Assembly: GCA_004352715.1 (NCBI GenBank)
Contig: SCFE01000071.1
Coordinates: 1,005,094 to 1,039,698, forward strand
Length of the DNA: 34,605 bases
Direction: 5' to 3'
DNA from: Hofstenia miamia
Taxonomy: Eukaryota > Xenacoelomorpha > Acoela
Position 1 is the first letter of the stretch, and every line of letters starts with the position of its first letter. Both the position numbers and the translations under genes were made by a program. Shown here one piece after another: positions 1-9,662 of this stretch. The notes under the pieces are model-generated. The model was not told the origin of the DNA, made no database searches, and worked only from the letters and a program-made list of their open reading frames with translations.

Positions 1-1
1 A

Positions 2-340
2 TTTCAATCATTCAAAACTCTAAATTTAATTCGCAACAAAGATCAAATATCAAAAGGATTGGCTTCATCATTAGTTTATAAATATACTTGTGATGATTGT
101 AAGAAATCATACATCGGTGAAACCATCCGTCATTTTGATACGCGAATCAAAGAGCACATCAATGGCCATTTTACATCAGGAATATTTAATAACATTCATA
201 ATATCAATATTGAAAATTTTAAGATCATTAGAAGAACAAAATATACAAAAATTGCAGAAGCCATTGAAATTACCAACATCGACAAAACAAAGTTATTAAA
301 TAAACAGATTAATCCAACTAAGTATTTATATTTATTTTAG
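2..340 (+). pseudogene. Penelope-like element, C-terminal GIY-YIG endonuclease (partial, runs off left edge)
   Basis: The frame is open from base 2 to a TAA at 338-340, so the left edge cuts the protein. The translation contains LVYKYTCDDCKKSYIGET: the paired GIY-like (VYKYTC) and YIG motifs with the intervening CxxC typical of EN(+) Penelope-like elements. RHFDTRIKEH follows, giving the catalytic Arg region and two His of the zinc site, and AEAIEI carries the likely catalytic Glu. The lead-in FKTLNLIRNKDQISKGLASS fits the linker between RT and endonuclease in this family. In the family this domain nicks DNA to prime reverse transcription. No internal stop is seen in the 112 codons present. 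There is no ATG near the start because this is the end of a longer ORF. The terminal repeat follows directly. Family assignment is firm; activity is unknown because the RT half lies outside the window. Confidence 0.9.
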
Positions 341-478
341 ATTTCATTTTATTATTTTAGTGTAGATTATATATTGTAAAAATATTTTTGCCGCAAATTA
401 TTTGCTGATGATGATGATATAATATAATCGAAACGTTCAATGTGTTTTCATTTTAGAATATATATATATATATATTCA
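341..478 (+). repeat. Penelope-type terminal repeat (pLTR), plus orientation
   Basis: This non-coding segment directly follows the endonuclease stop codon and ends in a TA run at about 460-475. It aligns by eye with 34425-34573: both contain TTTAGTGTA, then an A/T-rich TTGTAAAA stretch, then CCGCA, then CTGAYGA, then ATCGAAAC, then T-rich sequence and a TA run. Two copies next to PLE coding fragments support a terminal repeat of one PLE family. PLE terminal repeats are known to carry hammerhead ribozyme motifs. Confidence 0.65.
404..438 (+). ncRNA. Hammerhead-ribozyme-like core (degenerate) in the PLE terminal repeat
   Basis: CTGATGA (405-411) matches the conserved CUGANGA box, and GAAAC (430-434) the second core box. 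A GAT/ATC pairing is possible between them. ACGT (433-436) is a minimal stem III with no loop, which could pair only between two RNA copies. U437 would be the residue before cleavage. Stem I shows about three pairs (TTG before the core, CAA after it). Stem II is weak, with one extra U after CUGAUGA, so this copy is probably decayed. Inferred from the primary sequence only. Confidence 0.4.
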
Positions 479-500
479 ACAACTATGTCACTGCCCCAGT

Positions 501-690
501 ATGCAAATATTCTAAATGCATGTATTTTGGAAATTGAGTTATGGATACTATAGGAAATTTCTAGAAATGAACTTTACAATAATATTTGTTTGGTTCTGAT
601 AGCAGTGTTTGCTTAGGAATTATCAGGGTGCAAATGTCCTAACTGCATTTCAATCATACTGTTTTCAAAATGCAAATGCCCTAAATGCAT
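501..690 (+). repeat. Three dispersed copies of a 21-bp octamer-like motif
   Basis: The motif TGCAAAT-N3-CTAA-(A/C)-TGCAT occurs at 501-521, 628-648 and 670-690. Each copy contains or closely matches ATGCAAAT and ends in TGCAT, giving an imperfect palindrome. No coding content was seen around it. Confidence 0.4.
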
Positions 691-2673
691 CCAAGAATGT
701 TGTCTACAGAGTGAAAGTTTCTTTACTAAATATATATAAATCATCATTTCATACTTGTTCATGCGTAATAGAAGTCAGTCAAGAATCCATAAAACCAAAA
801 TTTCTCCTATTGAATGTTTGATATACTTTAAGTATATTGGATTTACAAAAAATGAATTCGGTTCCGCTTTCTTATATCTTAAACAGCGGCTACAATTTCG
901 GTGTTTTAGTGTCTTTCTGTATTAGTGCAATGCGCCCTTTCAAAGTATATTTTCATAATACCAAGTTTTTAATCTAGAAAAAAACATACGCTTTAAACTG
1001 ACAAGCGTTTTGGAGTTTCTTTGTAATAACAATATAAGTGAAAAGCGAAATTTCAATTTTATTCCGTTTGCAACCAAACACTAAAACTAATATTGGGTCT
1101 CAAATGTAGGATAAGTTTGAGTTGTTAAGCATATTTTATTGCATAACATCGTTTTCCTAAGTAATTAAAAAAAATTGTTGAAAAATTGTCTGTCACGATT
1201 TTAGCTTAAAATGTCATCATGTATGGCATTTTTATTTATTTGCAAAACAAAGAATATAATTTCTGTTTTTGTTAAAGTACAAAGCCAAAAATAGTAGATT
1301 TTCATTTTGATCACTCAAGCTTTCAAATCCAGAATTTTACTGTAAATTTGGATTGGAAGAATTTCATGTAATTTAGAAGTTTTGATGGAGAGGTAGATAT
1401 GAGCTGAAATTTTTAGAACTGTAAAAATAAATCGAGTTCCCTGAAAACTCAAGTTGTGGACACATTGATTTTGCATAACAATAAATTAAAAGAGTTGGGG
1501 TAAAATCACTCTAAACCATTCGTGATAAGGTTATCGCAGGTGATTTGCAATATGATTATTGTTACAATAGCAATAGGCAATAATAATATTTCATTAATAT
1601 AATAATTGATGAAATGAGGAATGCTGCAGTTTTTTTATTGGGATAATGTAGGCCTGCGTCAAGTGGCTGTTGGGTGACCTTTATTAAGCCCTTTCCCGTC
1701 CATGTAGGAAATGAACTTCCAACTAAAAGCCAATGTTGCCATACTTTTTTGCAAAAACCAAACAATTTTCACTGTTTATTTCTGATGATTGTCACATATT
1801 AGTGCTTTTAACCAATCCAATAGTACCGGGTACATAGGTTATGCGGATAAGTTATAAAAATGGGTCTGAAACCACAATGCCTGGAATTGATACAAATAAT
1901 TTCAGTGAACAGATTAAATAGTCTATACAATTTCCATATTGTGAGAAATTTATTATCATGATCATTTTGGTTTTGAGGGCATCCGACTAGAATATTTGGT
2001 TCACAGGTTGAACAGTAACCGCTGAGATAAGAGCTCACACAAAACAGTTAAAAATAAAATTGAAGGAATATCTTAAATTATAACTTATCACAAATGTGCT
2101 AATATTAAAGCTTACTCAATATTTAAAAAGTAAAGCAATTATTGAAACTTGATAGACGATTTATTATCAAAATCAAGCTAAAGCTATAGGACAATGAAGT
2201 TTTGTCAATATTCTTTGATTTTCTTCTTTTCATTAATGAAATGCCTTATAATTTGTTTTAAAAAATTTTTGAACAAATTTTATATGCTATTTTAAGCCAT
2301 CAACAATATCAGAAGGAAAGCTAAAAATGAATGTTTCCAAATCTGTGTTTTATTTTGCAAGTATTTATTGGAATACATGTTATCCATTGATATTAATATA
2401 ATAACTGTCATAAATATTTTTCGAGAAATCCTATATAATATGATATAAGTTTTTTTTCCTAATCCAGAGGTTTTCAAAAAAGTCACCGTTGTAATTCAGT
2501 ATTAATCAGTTTATGATGCAAATATTTCCATTAAAGCAGCAATTATCAAGAATGATTTTTTTCTTTTTCATATTATAAATTGTAATTAATTATTATTATA
2601 TTAATGTAAAATGCTTGCTAAATCACACTTTCCATCCTGAAAATGATAATATAAACTGTAACTGTTATTTTGG
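691..2673. other. Unannotated AT-rich intergenic sequence
   Basis: No frame here looks like a known protein or transposon, and I found no terminal inverted repeats, tRNA-like sequence or long simple repeat. The longest open frames are under 80 codons and rich in F, I, L and K, as expected by chance in AT-rich DNA. Confidence 0.6.
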
Positions 2674-2681
2674 CATCGCCT

Positions 2682-2926
2682 CAGGGGCGTACACAGGATT
2701 TTCTGACGAGGGTATCTCATTCAAGATCATGTAAGTCATAAAGGGGGGATGCTCCGCAAAAAATTTTGAAAATATTGAATAAGTAACCACTAAAAATCCA
2801 GTTCAGGAAAATGTTTTTTAAATTTTTTTAATATTTTGCCGAAAAAATTTTTGATTTAACCAATCAAATTCAATTGTGAAATCCTGACGGAGGACATTTC
2901 AACATGTCCCCTTGTGTTCGCCACTG
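2682..2926. mobile_element. Non-autonomous hAT-type MITE
   Basis: The left end reads CAGGGGCGTACACAGG. The right end, on the opposite strand, reads CAGTGGCGAACACAAGG, so the imperfect terminal inverted repeats begin with CAG as in many hAT elements. The flanking octamers are CATCGCCT (2674-2681) and CACTGCCT (2927-2934), a 6/8 match consistent with a decayed 8-bp hAT target duplication. The interior is 245 bp, T-rich, with no coding capacity. Confidence 0.65.
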
Positions 2927-3596
2927 CACTGCCTAGTATTGTAATAATTTCAGATCATTATATTTTTAATGATTTGCATTATTTTAGTAATTTGTTAATT
3001 TTTACACAAATTATCTTAAAATATATTCTTCAACGCCATATGCATCAAAGCTGATGTTAACGATTTGCCAATAAATATTTCATTAGGGTGGCAATTAAGA
3101 TTTCGACACTTACATTAATGAAATTCATTATAAATGCATGGACAACATATTCCTCCATATTATTTTTTACAAAGAAATTCGAAAGCAATTGAATTTTGAA
3201 GTTTTTCATAAAGCTTTAAAATATAATTCGATCCACCATTTACTTAACTAGGTATATAATTCAGACATTTTCTGCTTCATTACTAATTTATCCGTGTTAT
3301 TTCATGCAAGACAACACATAGTGAATTGGTCAGACATTCTACACATGATAATCATATCTGATTTATTGTAAAGGAAAATATATGAATTTTATTTTGCCTA
3401 TTGCAATGCAATGTATTTCATATATATATACAGGGTGTCCCAAAAATAACGTGACCAAAACAGTCACATAATTTAATTAAAAAAATAGAGATTTGTAATA
3501 AATTGAACAATTTTATAATCAGTATTATAAATCACATGACATATGAAAAGTTATAAAATATACACGTCACTCTGCAATACTGACTGTTAATATACA

Positions 3597-3941
3597 ATGA
3601 ATGTTGAAGCAAATGCAAAGTTACTTGCGGGGATCGTCGCGTTTGTGAGTGTTGAAGAAGCACGAAGAAAATATGCTAATGTACAAAGAATGGATAGATG
3701 GGTAGAGCGTTATTTTTTATCAAGTGGATATATTAACAAGAGAAAGGAAAGGAGTGGACGACCTATCACGGCTAGTGGTGATGATGAGCAGCAGGAGGTG
3801 TCTCAGTTAGTTGCGCAAAATCCCAGTACATCAATTCGCCAGATGGCTACAAAGTGCAATAATTCTAAATTAAGTGTTGGTAGATTCCTCAAGAAGCTAA
3901 ACCTTTATCCATTCAAATATACCCATAGGTTTAGGAATTGA
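3597..3941 (+). pseudogene. Tc1/mariner transposase, N-terminal DNA-binding half
   Basis: An ATG at 3597 opens 114 codons. The N-terminal part (FVSVEEARRKYANVQRMDRWVERYF) is helix-turn-helix-like. A GRPITAS linker follows, then a second helical region: QLVAQNPSTSIRQMATKC and then SVGRFLKKLNLYPFK. This bipartite paired-like layout is how Tc1/mariner transposases bind their terminal repeats. The frame ends at a TGA about 170 codons short of a normal transposase of around 340 residues. Beyond it, DHDRRIEFCQW in another frame matches the sequence that usually precedes the catalytic domain. A frameshift and an internal deletion therefore make this a pseudogene. It begins about 165 bp inside the left terminal repeat, as expected. 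Confidence 0.85.
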
Positions 3942-4072
3942 CTGGAGATGACCATGATCGTCGAATTGAATTTTGCCAATGGATTAAACAGAAATTATGA
4001 ACTCTGATCGTTATTGTACTGTGCTCAATGAAAAATTTGTACCTGACTCGAAGGAGACATTAGAGAAACATT

Positions 4073-4210
4073 TACCAACAAGACGGTGCACCACCACATT
4101 ACAGCCGTGCAGCGAGCACTCATTTGGATGGTAACTTGACAGAGAGTTGAATAGGCCGAAAAGGACCAGTTGAATGGCTTCCCAGTTCACCCAATTTCCA
4201 CACATACATG
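4073..4210 (+). pseudogene. Tc1/mariner transposase, catalytic-core fragment
   Basis: Reading from 4073 gives YQQDGAPPHYSR, then HLDGNLTES-stop-IGRKGPVEWLPSSPNF. QQDGAPPHY contains the second catalytic Asp (codon 4082-4084) of the DDE/D triad, and the GPVEWLPSSPN segment precedes the third acidic position. The first catalytic Asp and roughly 70 residues around it are absent between this fragment and the N-terminal half. The sequence after PNF no longer matches. One in-frame TGA replaces the codon that is usually Trp before IGR. The element cannot encode an active enzyme. Confidence 0.85.
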
Positions 4211-4371
4211 AGATAAGAATAGGACGACGTTTTTGCTCATTTGACCAAAATTTGAAAGAGTAAGTTGTTTGTAATTAAATCAATAGTCAACAAATCAATA
4301 ACCAACAGTTTTTGAAGAATAATTCACAGTGCAATAATAATATCCCAATTTAAATAAACCATCATATATAC

Positions 4372-5400
4372 TAGGGCTCTGCAAATTTAATTTTTTGAAT
4401 TCGAAATCAAATTTTGAATTTGGAAGATTCAACTTCGGGAATTCGAATTTACCAATGTGAATTTAATTTGAGAGTAAAAAAAAGACTATTAAGGAATATA
4501 GTTCTAAAGAGTTTAATCTTAAACAGCCAGGGGACTTTCGAAAATTTTTCATGATCCTAGAAAAATTTTAAACACCTGTGGCTCAAAAAATATTGACACT
4601 ATACTCAATCTGAAACCACTTTCTTTTAAGTTCTTAATCCCGCGTACTCTGATCTTGCGCCCGGCACTTCTTTCTTCACATATCAAAAAAATTCAAAGTC
4701 TTTGTTGCTTCCATGGCTTCAAAACCTTATAAATTTATGAACATAATGTATGGGGAGAACATAAATGATATTCAAAAATTTGAAATTTTCTAGAAAAATA
4801 AGTAATATTTTCAACTAATTCAGCCACATACAATATTCTCTAATAAAATTTTTTATCTTTGCCTTAAAGCATGTTCCCAAATATACGTGTCCATGCCTCA
4901 CAATTTTAATTGCTAATGGGCTTGGAAAAAATTATTTAGAAATGTGAGAAACCGGTTTGTACTTTTAAGTAGACGCAATGTGTTTAAGATTAAGAATATA
5001 TAGAAACGAATGTTCAATTTTCATATTTGAAAACACTTATTTATTAATTTAAAGGAAAACAAAAGTCATTTATTTGAACATTATCTATTTTTTTTTTGTA
5101 AAATTCTAGAGTTCACAATCGGGGTCCGACAGCGAACAATGTAGTCTTGAAAGTAAAAGAAGACTTTCTTTCATAATTTTATTGAAAAAAGGAATGTGTC
5201 CAAGGTATCCCCAAAAAATTCGCCACTAATTTAAGAGTTATTTAGTCTTAAAATATTTATAATACCTGCCAAAGTAAAGGAAGTTATTATATTTTGTTTT
5301 TTTTCATAATTTGAAATTTTCTTCGATTTTCAGGCAATTTGAAATCGAATTTGACCAAATTCCTAAATTCGAATTCGAACTCGAATTTCGCAGACCACTA
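4372..5400. mobile_element. Non-autonomous hAT-type element, about 1.03 kb
   Basis: The left end reads TAGGGCTCTGCAAATTTAA. The right end, on the opposite strand, reads TAGTGGTCTGCGAAATTCG. Both open with TAG and then converge on GAATTCGAA-rich subterminal repeats (4395-4450 and 5330-5390). The flanking octamers ATATATAC and ACATGTAT match at 5 of 8 positions, a weak candidate target duplication. No transposase segment was recognised inside, so this is a deletion derivative or MITE. Confidence 0.6.
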
Positions 5401-5408
5401 ACATGTAT

Positions 5409-6964
5409 ACCTGTACAAACGAAAGTCAGTACCAAAATAAGGGGAGAAATTTGTCAACAATGTTTTCTTATGGGTATTTTAGAGGGCAACAATTTTCTAT
5501 TAACACAAAAATGTTTAAGTTTCTTAAGATGAAATCGACTGCATGTTTAATTTTGGCAGGACAGGTTTCTAACAATATGCTTGCTCTACTGCATGTGATT
5601 GAATATTCAGTTATTCTCCTTTTTATCTTCTTTGATCTCAAAACATTCCTACCTATAACTTGAGGTTGTCTTCAAAATCCTATCCTGAAGAAAACGTTTT
5701 GAGTGTGTGGTGCTTTAATTGTTTCTTGGGAAACTCATGTCAGAAATTGTAATGTGCAGCGAATTTTCGTCAGATTTTGCGATTTTTGAAAATATAAATA
5801 CTCCTGAAACTATATCCTGAAAATTTAACATTTGATACAAAAAACCCATAGAAACAACATTATTTTAAGAATTCGTTTTAAAATTTTGATTTTGAAGAAA
5901 TATGATTATAAAGTTAAAAATGTTTCTTACAGTTTTAGCTTGTATTGAATGCTAATGTCCTCATCAAGTTTGAAGTAACTCTAATTGGAAAAATAGTTTC
6001 ATTCATATCTAAGTTATTTAACTTAAAACCGTCTGGCGTGCACTTCAAAGGAAAAATCGTTTTCCTCACTTACAATGAATTTTCTCCAAGTATATTAGCA
6101 AATTTGAAAATCGTGAGGCATGGCCAAAGTTATAGTAACGGGCTTTCAAATTGAGCATAGCGTTAACATTTTTTCAAAAATCTCCGGCTGTTTAAAGTTG
6201 ATGTACTACAAAATTGCTAACATAATTATATGAATTCTAAATATCAAATAAAAAAACAATTTTACATCATGTTTGTTTCATAATTTGGAATTTAATATTT
6301 ATTACAAAAGTATGTACTTTTTTGATGAAGAGGTTGTATACGTTCTTTTTGATACACAAAAGAAGTTTTTTTGGAAGAAAAACTGAGAGACCAAAAATCT
6401 TGTAAATAAGCTTACAAAGAATTGTGACTTTATCACCTATAAATTCTAAAATCTGTTAATCTGGAGGACACTACTGGTGTTGAATTGATATTTTCAATTA
6501 CATTTTTAAACAGTAAAATAATCGCAGTGTAAAGCATCTTTCTTTTTTTAATATATCGAGTAAATTCTTCAGAATGGCCAGAATGATTTAATTTCGAGAT
6601 GATATCTAGTTGTTTGTTTATATTTTTCTAATATGGACACTTTTTTAATTTATTTTCCTTAATTGCAAATTTCCAATCAATAGTATGTATTAAATTTCTT
6701 ATATCATCTGGGCAAGGAATACTAAATTAAGTCTATATATTCATTAGCTGCAATGCCACAACTTGTTAACTTTCATCAAGGTAACACAACACTTTTCAGT
6801 CAAATTCTATTATTTCAAAAGTGTGAAATAGGTGAAAATTGCAAATTGCAACCTTTAAATAGGAACTTAAAAATTAACAAAAATAGAGCATCTAATTCTA
6901 TATTAAATCTCTTTGCCAATTTTTAACTATTTTGGAAAGAATAGAAATAGAAAACCACATGGCC

Positions 6965-6965
<1 letters not shown>
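5409..6965. other. Unannotated AT-rich intergenic sequence
   Basis: Nothing recognisable was found on either strand. The open frames at about 5403-5663 and 5945-6154 are short, hydrophobic and resemble no family I know. No inverted-repeat ends were spotted. Confidence 0.55.

Positions 6966-7028
<63 letters not shown>
6966..7028 (+). repeat. (ATT)n microsatellite
   Basis: An uninterrupted run of 21 ATT units, with no base changes. Its purity suggests it is young or actively slipping. Confidence 0.97.
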
Positions 7029-8520
7029 GCTAAATTTTAAGAAAAGCACAATTCAATCCAACCATTGCTAATATTATTTTCTCTTCAGGTTCTAAATTTT
7101 CAATTTTAAACAGTCTTTGGTTGTTAATATTTTCTGTGTTACGTAGTAACATTAGTAAATCAGAAACTTGACCCTTAAACTACTCTCTACCCAATACAAT
7201 TTTAAGCAATTTTTCAAATACCCTGAAAATCAACCACTTTTTTTTATTCAAATATAATATTTTCTATTGCAAGGTTCTTAGATGTTATTGTATGTTATTC
7301 CCTCATTATTTTTATGTGTTAAACTCGGTGAAATTTGGAAAATTACCTATGCATGTGCAATAGGTAACTCCTAGTTAATCCTATTATATGTTTCAAATAC
7401 ATTAAGCATTTTAACTGTAAACCTTTAACGGGTTGCCAAAGCCAATGCGATCATCAACCGTACAATGAGCTGGAATGATTTGACCAGAGTTTTCGAAGAT
7501 GATGTGAGTTCTTTAAAAGTGGAAAATGGGAAAACAACACACATAGACAGTCAAGATTTTTTCAGTGAAGAAACGGCAATTAATCAAGGTACACACTCTA
7601 CTACTTGTTGTGGACAACTGCAACTGTTGGCAGCTTATGCTAAACACGGATGTACAACAATTTTACTTCTTCGAAAAGGTCGGACACAAATCCAGAATAT
7701 TTTCCTATGCGCTCTTGGAGTTAAAGTTTTCAAAAATTTTAAATGGAATAGTAGATTAACGTGTTGGTAGTTTTTGTGAATGAAAGGTTATTGACGTTAA
7801 TTATTCAATATAAAATCAAAATATCTATTAAAGAAGCTGATGGTTTCCATCGAACACAGTTGATGTGAAGATTCTTAATCGCCACATCTCTGTTGATTTT
7901 CTTTGGAGCAGAGGATGAAGTTATTCCCGGACATTACTAACGGAAGACAATAGAAGCACATCTCAATTAACTTGGGATTCAATAGTAGTCATGCGTCAAA
8001 TCTGGAACAAGTCTACAACATACTGGTGACAACTTTTTGCATGCCTTAGCAGAGTTGACATTTTTAAAACATAGGGTAGCTTAAGCACTGCTTAAATAGT
8101 GTTTTAAATATATGTTTTCTTCAAATGCCTTTGGAATGTTTTATGGAACTTTATGGAAAGATTGACAAAAAATTTTGAGATTCTTCATTCGTACCTTCAT
8201 AATCGATTTCCTAATAAAGAAGTAGCAAAATTTCATTTTTTGAGGTATATGAAACGAAAAAAAATAATTTATGATAAACTTATTAACATTCATGTTTGTA
8301 TTACTATATCTGGTTTCAACAAAATGTTATTACCTTGAAGTAAAAAGTAAAAAACATTGTTTAAATGGCTTATGACGCTTTAAACGCTTTAAACAATACC
8401 ATCCCTGTATCTCAGTGGCTCAGAAATGGTTCAATAAAGTAATATCCTATATCAGAACGCTTTGAAAGAACTGCAGAAAAGTTTCCAATGCAATGTTGAA
8501 CAACAAAGGGCTTCACTACG
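7029..8520. other. Unannotated sequence with two weak ORFs
   Basis: The 101-codon frame at 7465-7770 starts at an ATG (MSWNDLTRVFEDDVSSLK) and is less biased in composition than its surroundings, which could mean an old exon or transposon fragment, but I recognise no domain. The frame at 8153-8338 is Lys/Phe-rich and unrecognised. No inverted repeats were found. Confidence 0.4.
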
Positions 8521-8737
8521 AATATTTATTTGGCGGAATTCCAGCTTTATGGTGGTAAGTTCTCACTGCAAAAAGGTTTTATTCTTGAACACCAGGCATT
8601 GTTCTGGAAAAATTGTCACTGNNNNNNNNNNNNNNNAATATTTATTTGGCGGAATTCCAGCTTTATGGTGGTAAGTTCTCACTGCAAAAAGGTTTCATTC
8701 TTGAACACCAGGCATTGTTCTGGAAAAATTGTCACTG
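8521..8737 (+). repeat. 101-bp direct duplication flanking a 15-N gap
   Basis: 8521-8621 and 8637-8737 are identical except for one T/C difference (GGTTTTATTC versus GGTTTCATTC) and are separated only by 15 Ns (8622-8636). This is the signature of contig ends that overlap but were not merged, so it is probably an assembly artefact rather than a biological tandem repeat. The open frames that cross the Ns are spurious. Confidence 0.9.
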
Positions 8738-8966
8738 AAGAGAAGAAGAAACCTGGGATTCTTGAGTTTTGTCACAATACCAAGTTCATTCGCAAATACT
8801 AAACAAAAGAGGATGTAAGGCGATTACTGGTTGGTGTTTGTTATAATATCTTGGATTTGACTAGTTCCAATTCTTAGTGTGTCTTCAATTTCATTAATCA
8901 CCTCAAATCTTTGGAGGGTAGTTTTCACAATTTTACATCTCAACAATAGACTGCTTCCAGAAATAT

Positions 8967-9662
8967 AACATTTCCCATTCTATTTGACACTAACAGTATT
9001 CTATTTGGCAGAGTAAAAAAACAGTATTTAAAATTTACACAAAAAAAATTATTTATAATAACTAATTAAACTATATATGAAGTCTAAAACGTCACAAAAC
9101 ACTACTAAAATACAATTTATTTTTCTGCAAGTGTCTTTGAGATTTTTCCTTGGATGTGTGCCATGCATGAACAGCACAATTAAGTATTAATTTAATAAAT
9201 GCTAGGTTTAATAAACCCTGTAAAAATTGATACTCAAATATGATCTGCTAAGCATTTCCAAGCACTGTTAATTTCATACACATCCACAATACGAGTCTTC
9301 TTCTTTGCCTACTCATCCTCAGTATCTGGGTTTTTAAGACAAGGGCAAATATCTCTCTAAAGAGAGTATCCTTGCTACCAAGAATGGTATATATTTACAT
9401 TGACTAAGCTAGATGTATATTCAAAAGGATATTATTTTTTTAATCAGGTTACAAACAATTGAGTAAGTTTTGAATTATAAATACACAATGATAATTGGTG
9501 TCAAAGAGACCTCATTAGTTAGTAAAATTTCGATGTAGAAATTTTAAAAAACTATTGTGTGAATTTATTTTTTGATTCTGCCAGATGAGTAACACTGCTG
9601 CCAAATAGAATGCCGTTAGTGCCAAATGGAATGACGTTAGTGCCAAATAGAATGGGAAATTG
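8967..9662. repeat. Large inverted repeat (foldback or MITE-like)
   Basis: The left arm (8967-9011) contains TTTCCCATTCTATTTG, then CACTAAC and ATTCTATTTGGCAG. The right arm (9599-9662) contains the reverse complement, ending in CCAAATAGAATGGGAAA. The right arm holds about 2.5 copies of a 21-bp unit (CCAAATAGAATG-N-CGTTAGTG); the left arm has fewer. The spacer of about 590 bp has no recognisable coding content. No target duplication was found, so the superfamily is open. Confidence 0.65.

Larger units (their letters stand above)
3431..4270 (+). mobile_element. Tc1/mariner-superfamily (IS630-related) transposon remnant
   Basis: The element starts after a TA run with CAGGGTGTCCCAAAAATAAC, a terminal sequence typical of arthropod-type mariner-like elements. 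Two transposase fragments lie inside, in the same orientation. No matching right inverted repeat is visible before 4370, so the 3' end is lost or too diverged to place. The right boundary is approximate. Confidence 0.8.

Noticed and set aside
4011-4205. Minus-strand 64-codon frame opposite the mariner core
   Set aside because: It is the antisense shadow of the transposase fragment QQDGAPPHY.
8462-8802. Two overlapping frames spanning the 15-N gap
   Set aside because: They cross unknown bases and repeat the same duplicated 101 bp; not evidence of a gene.
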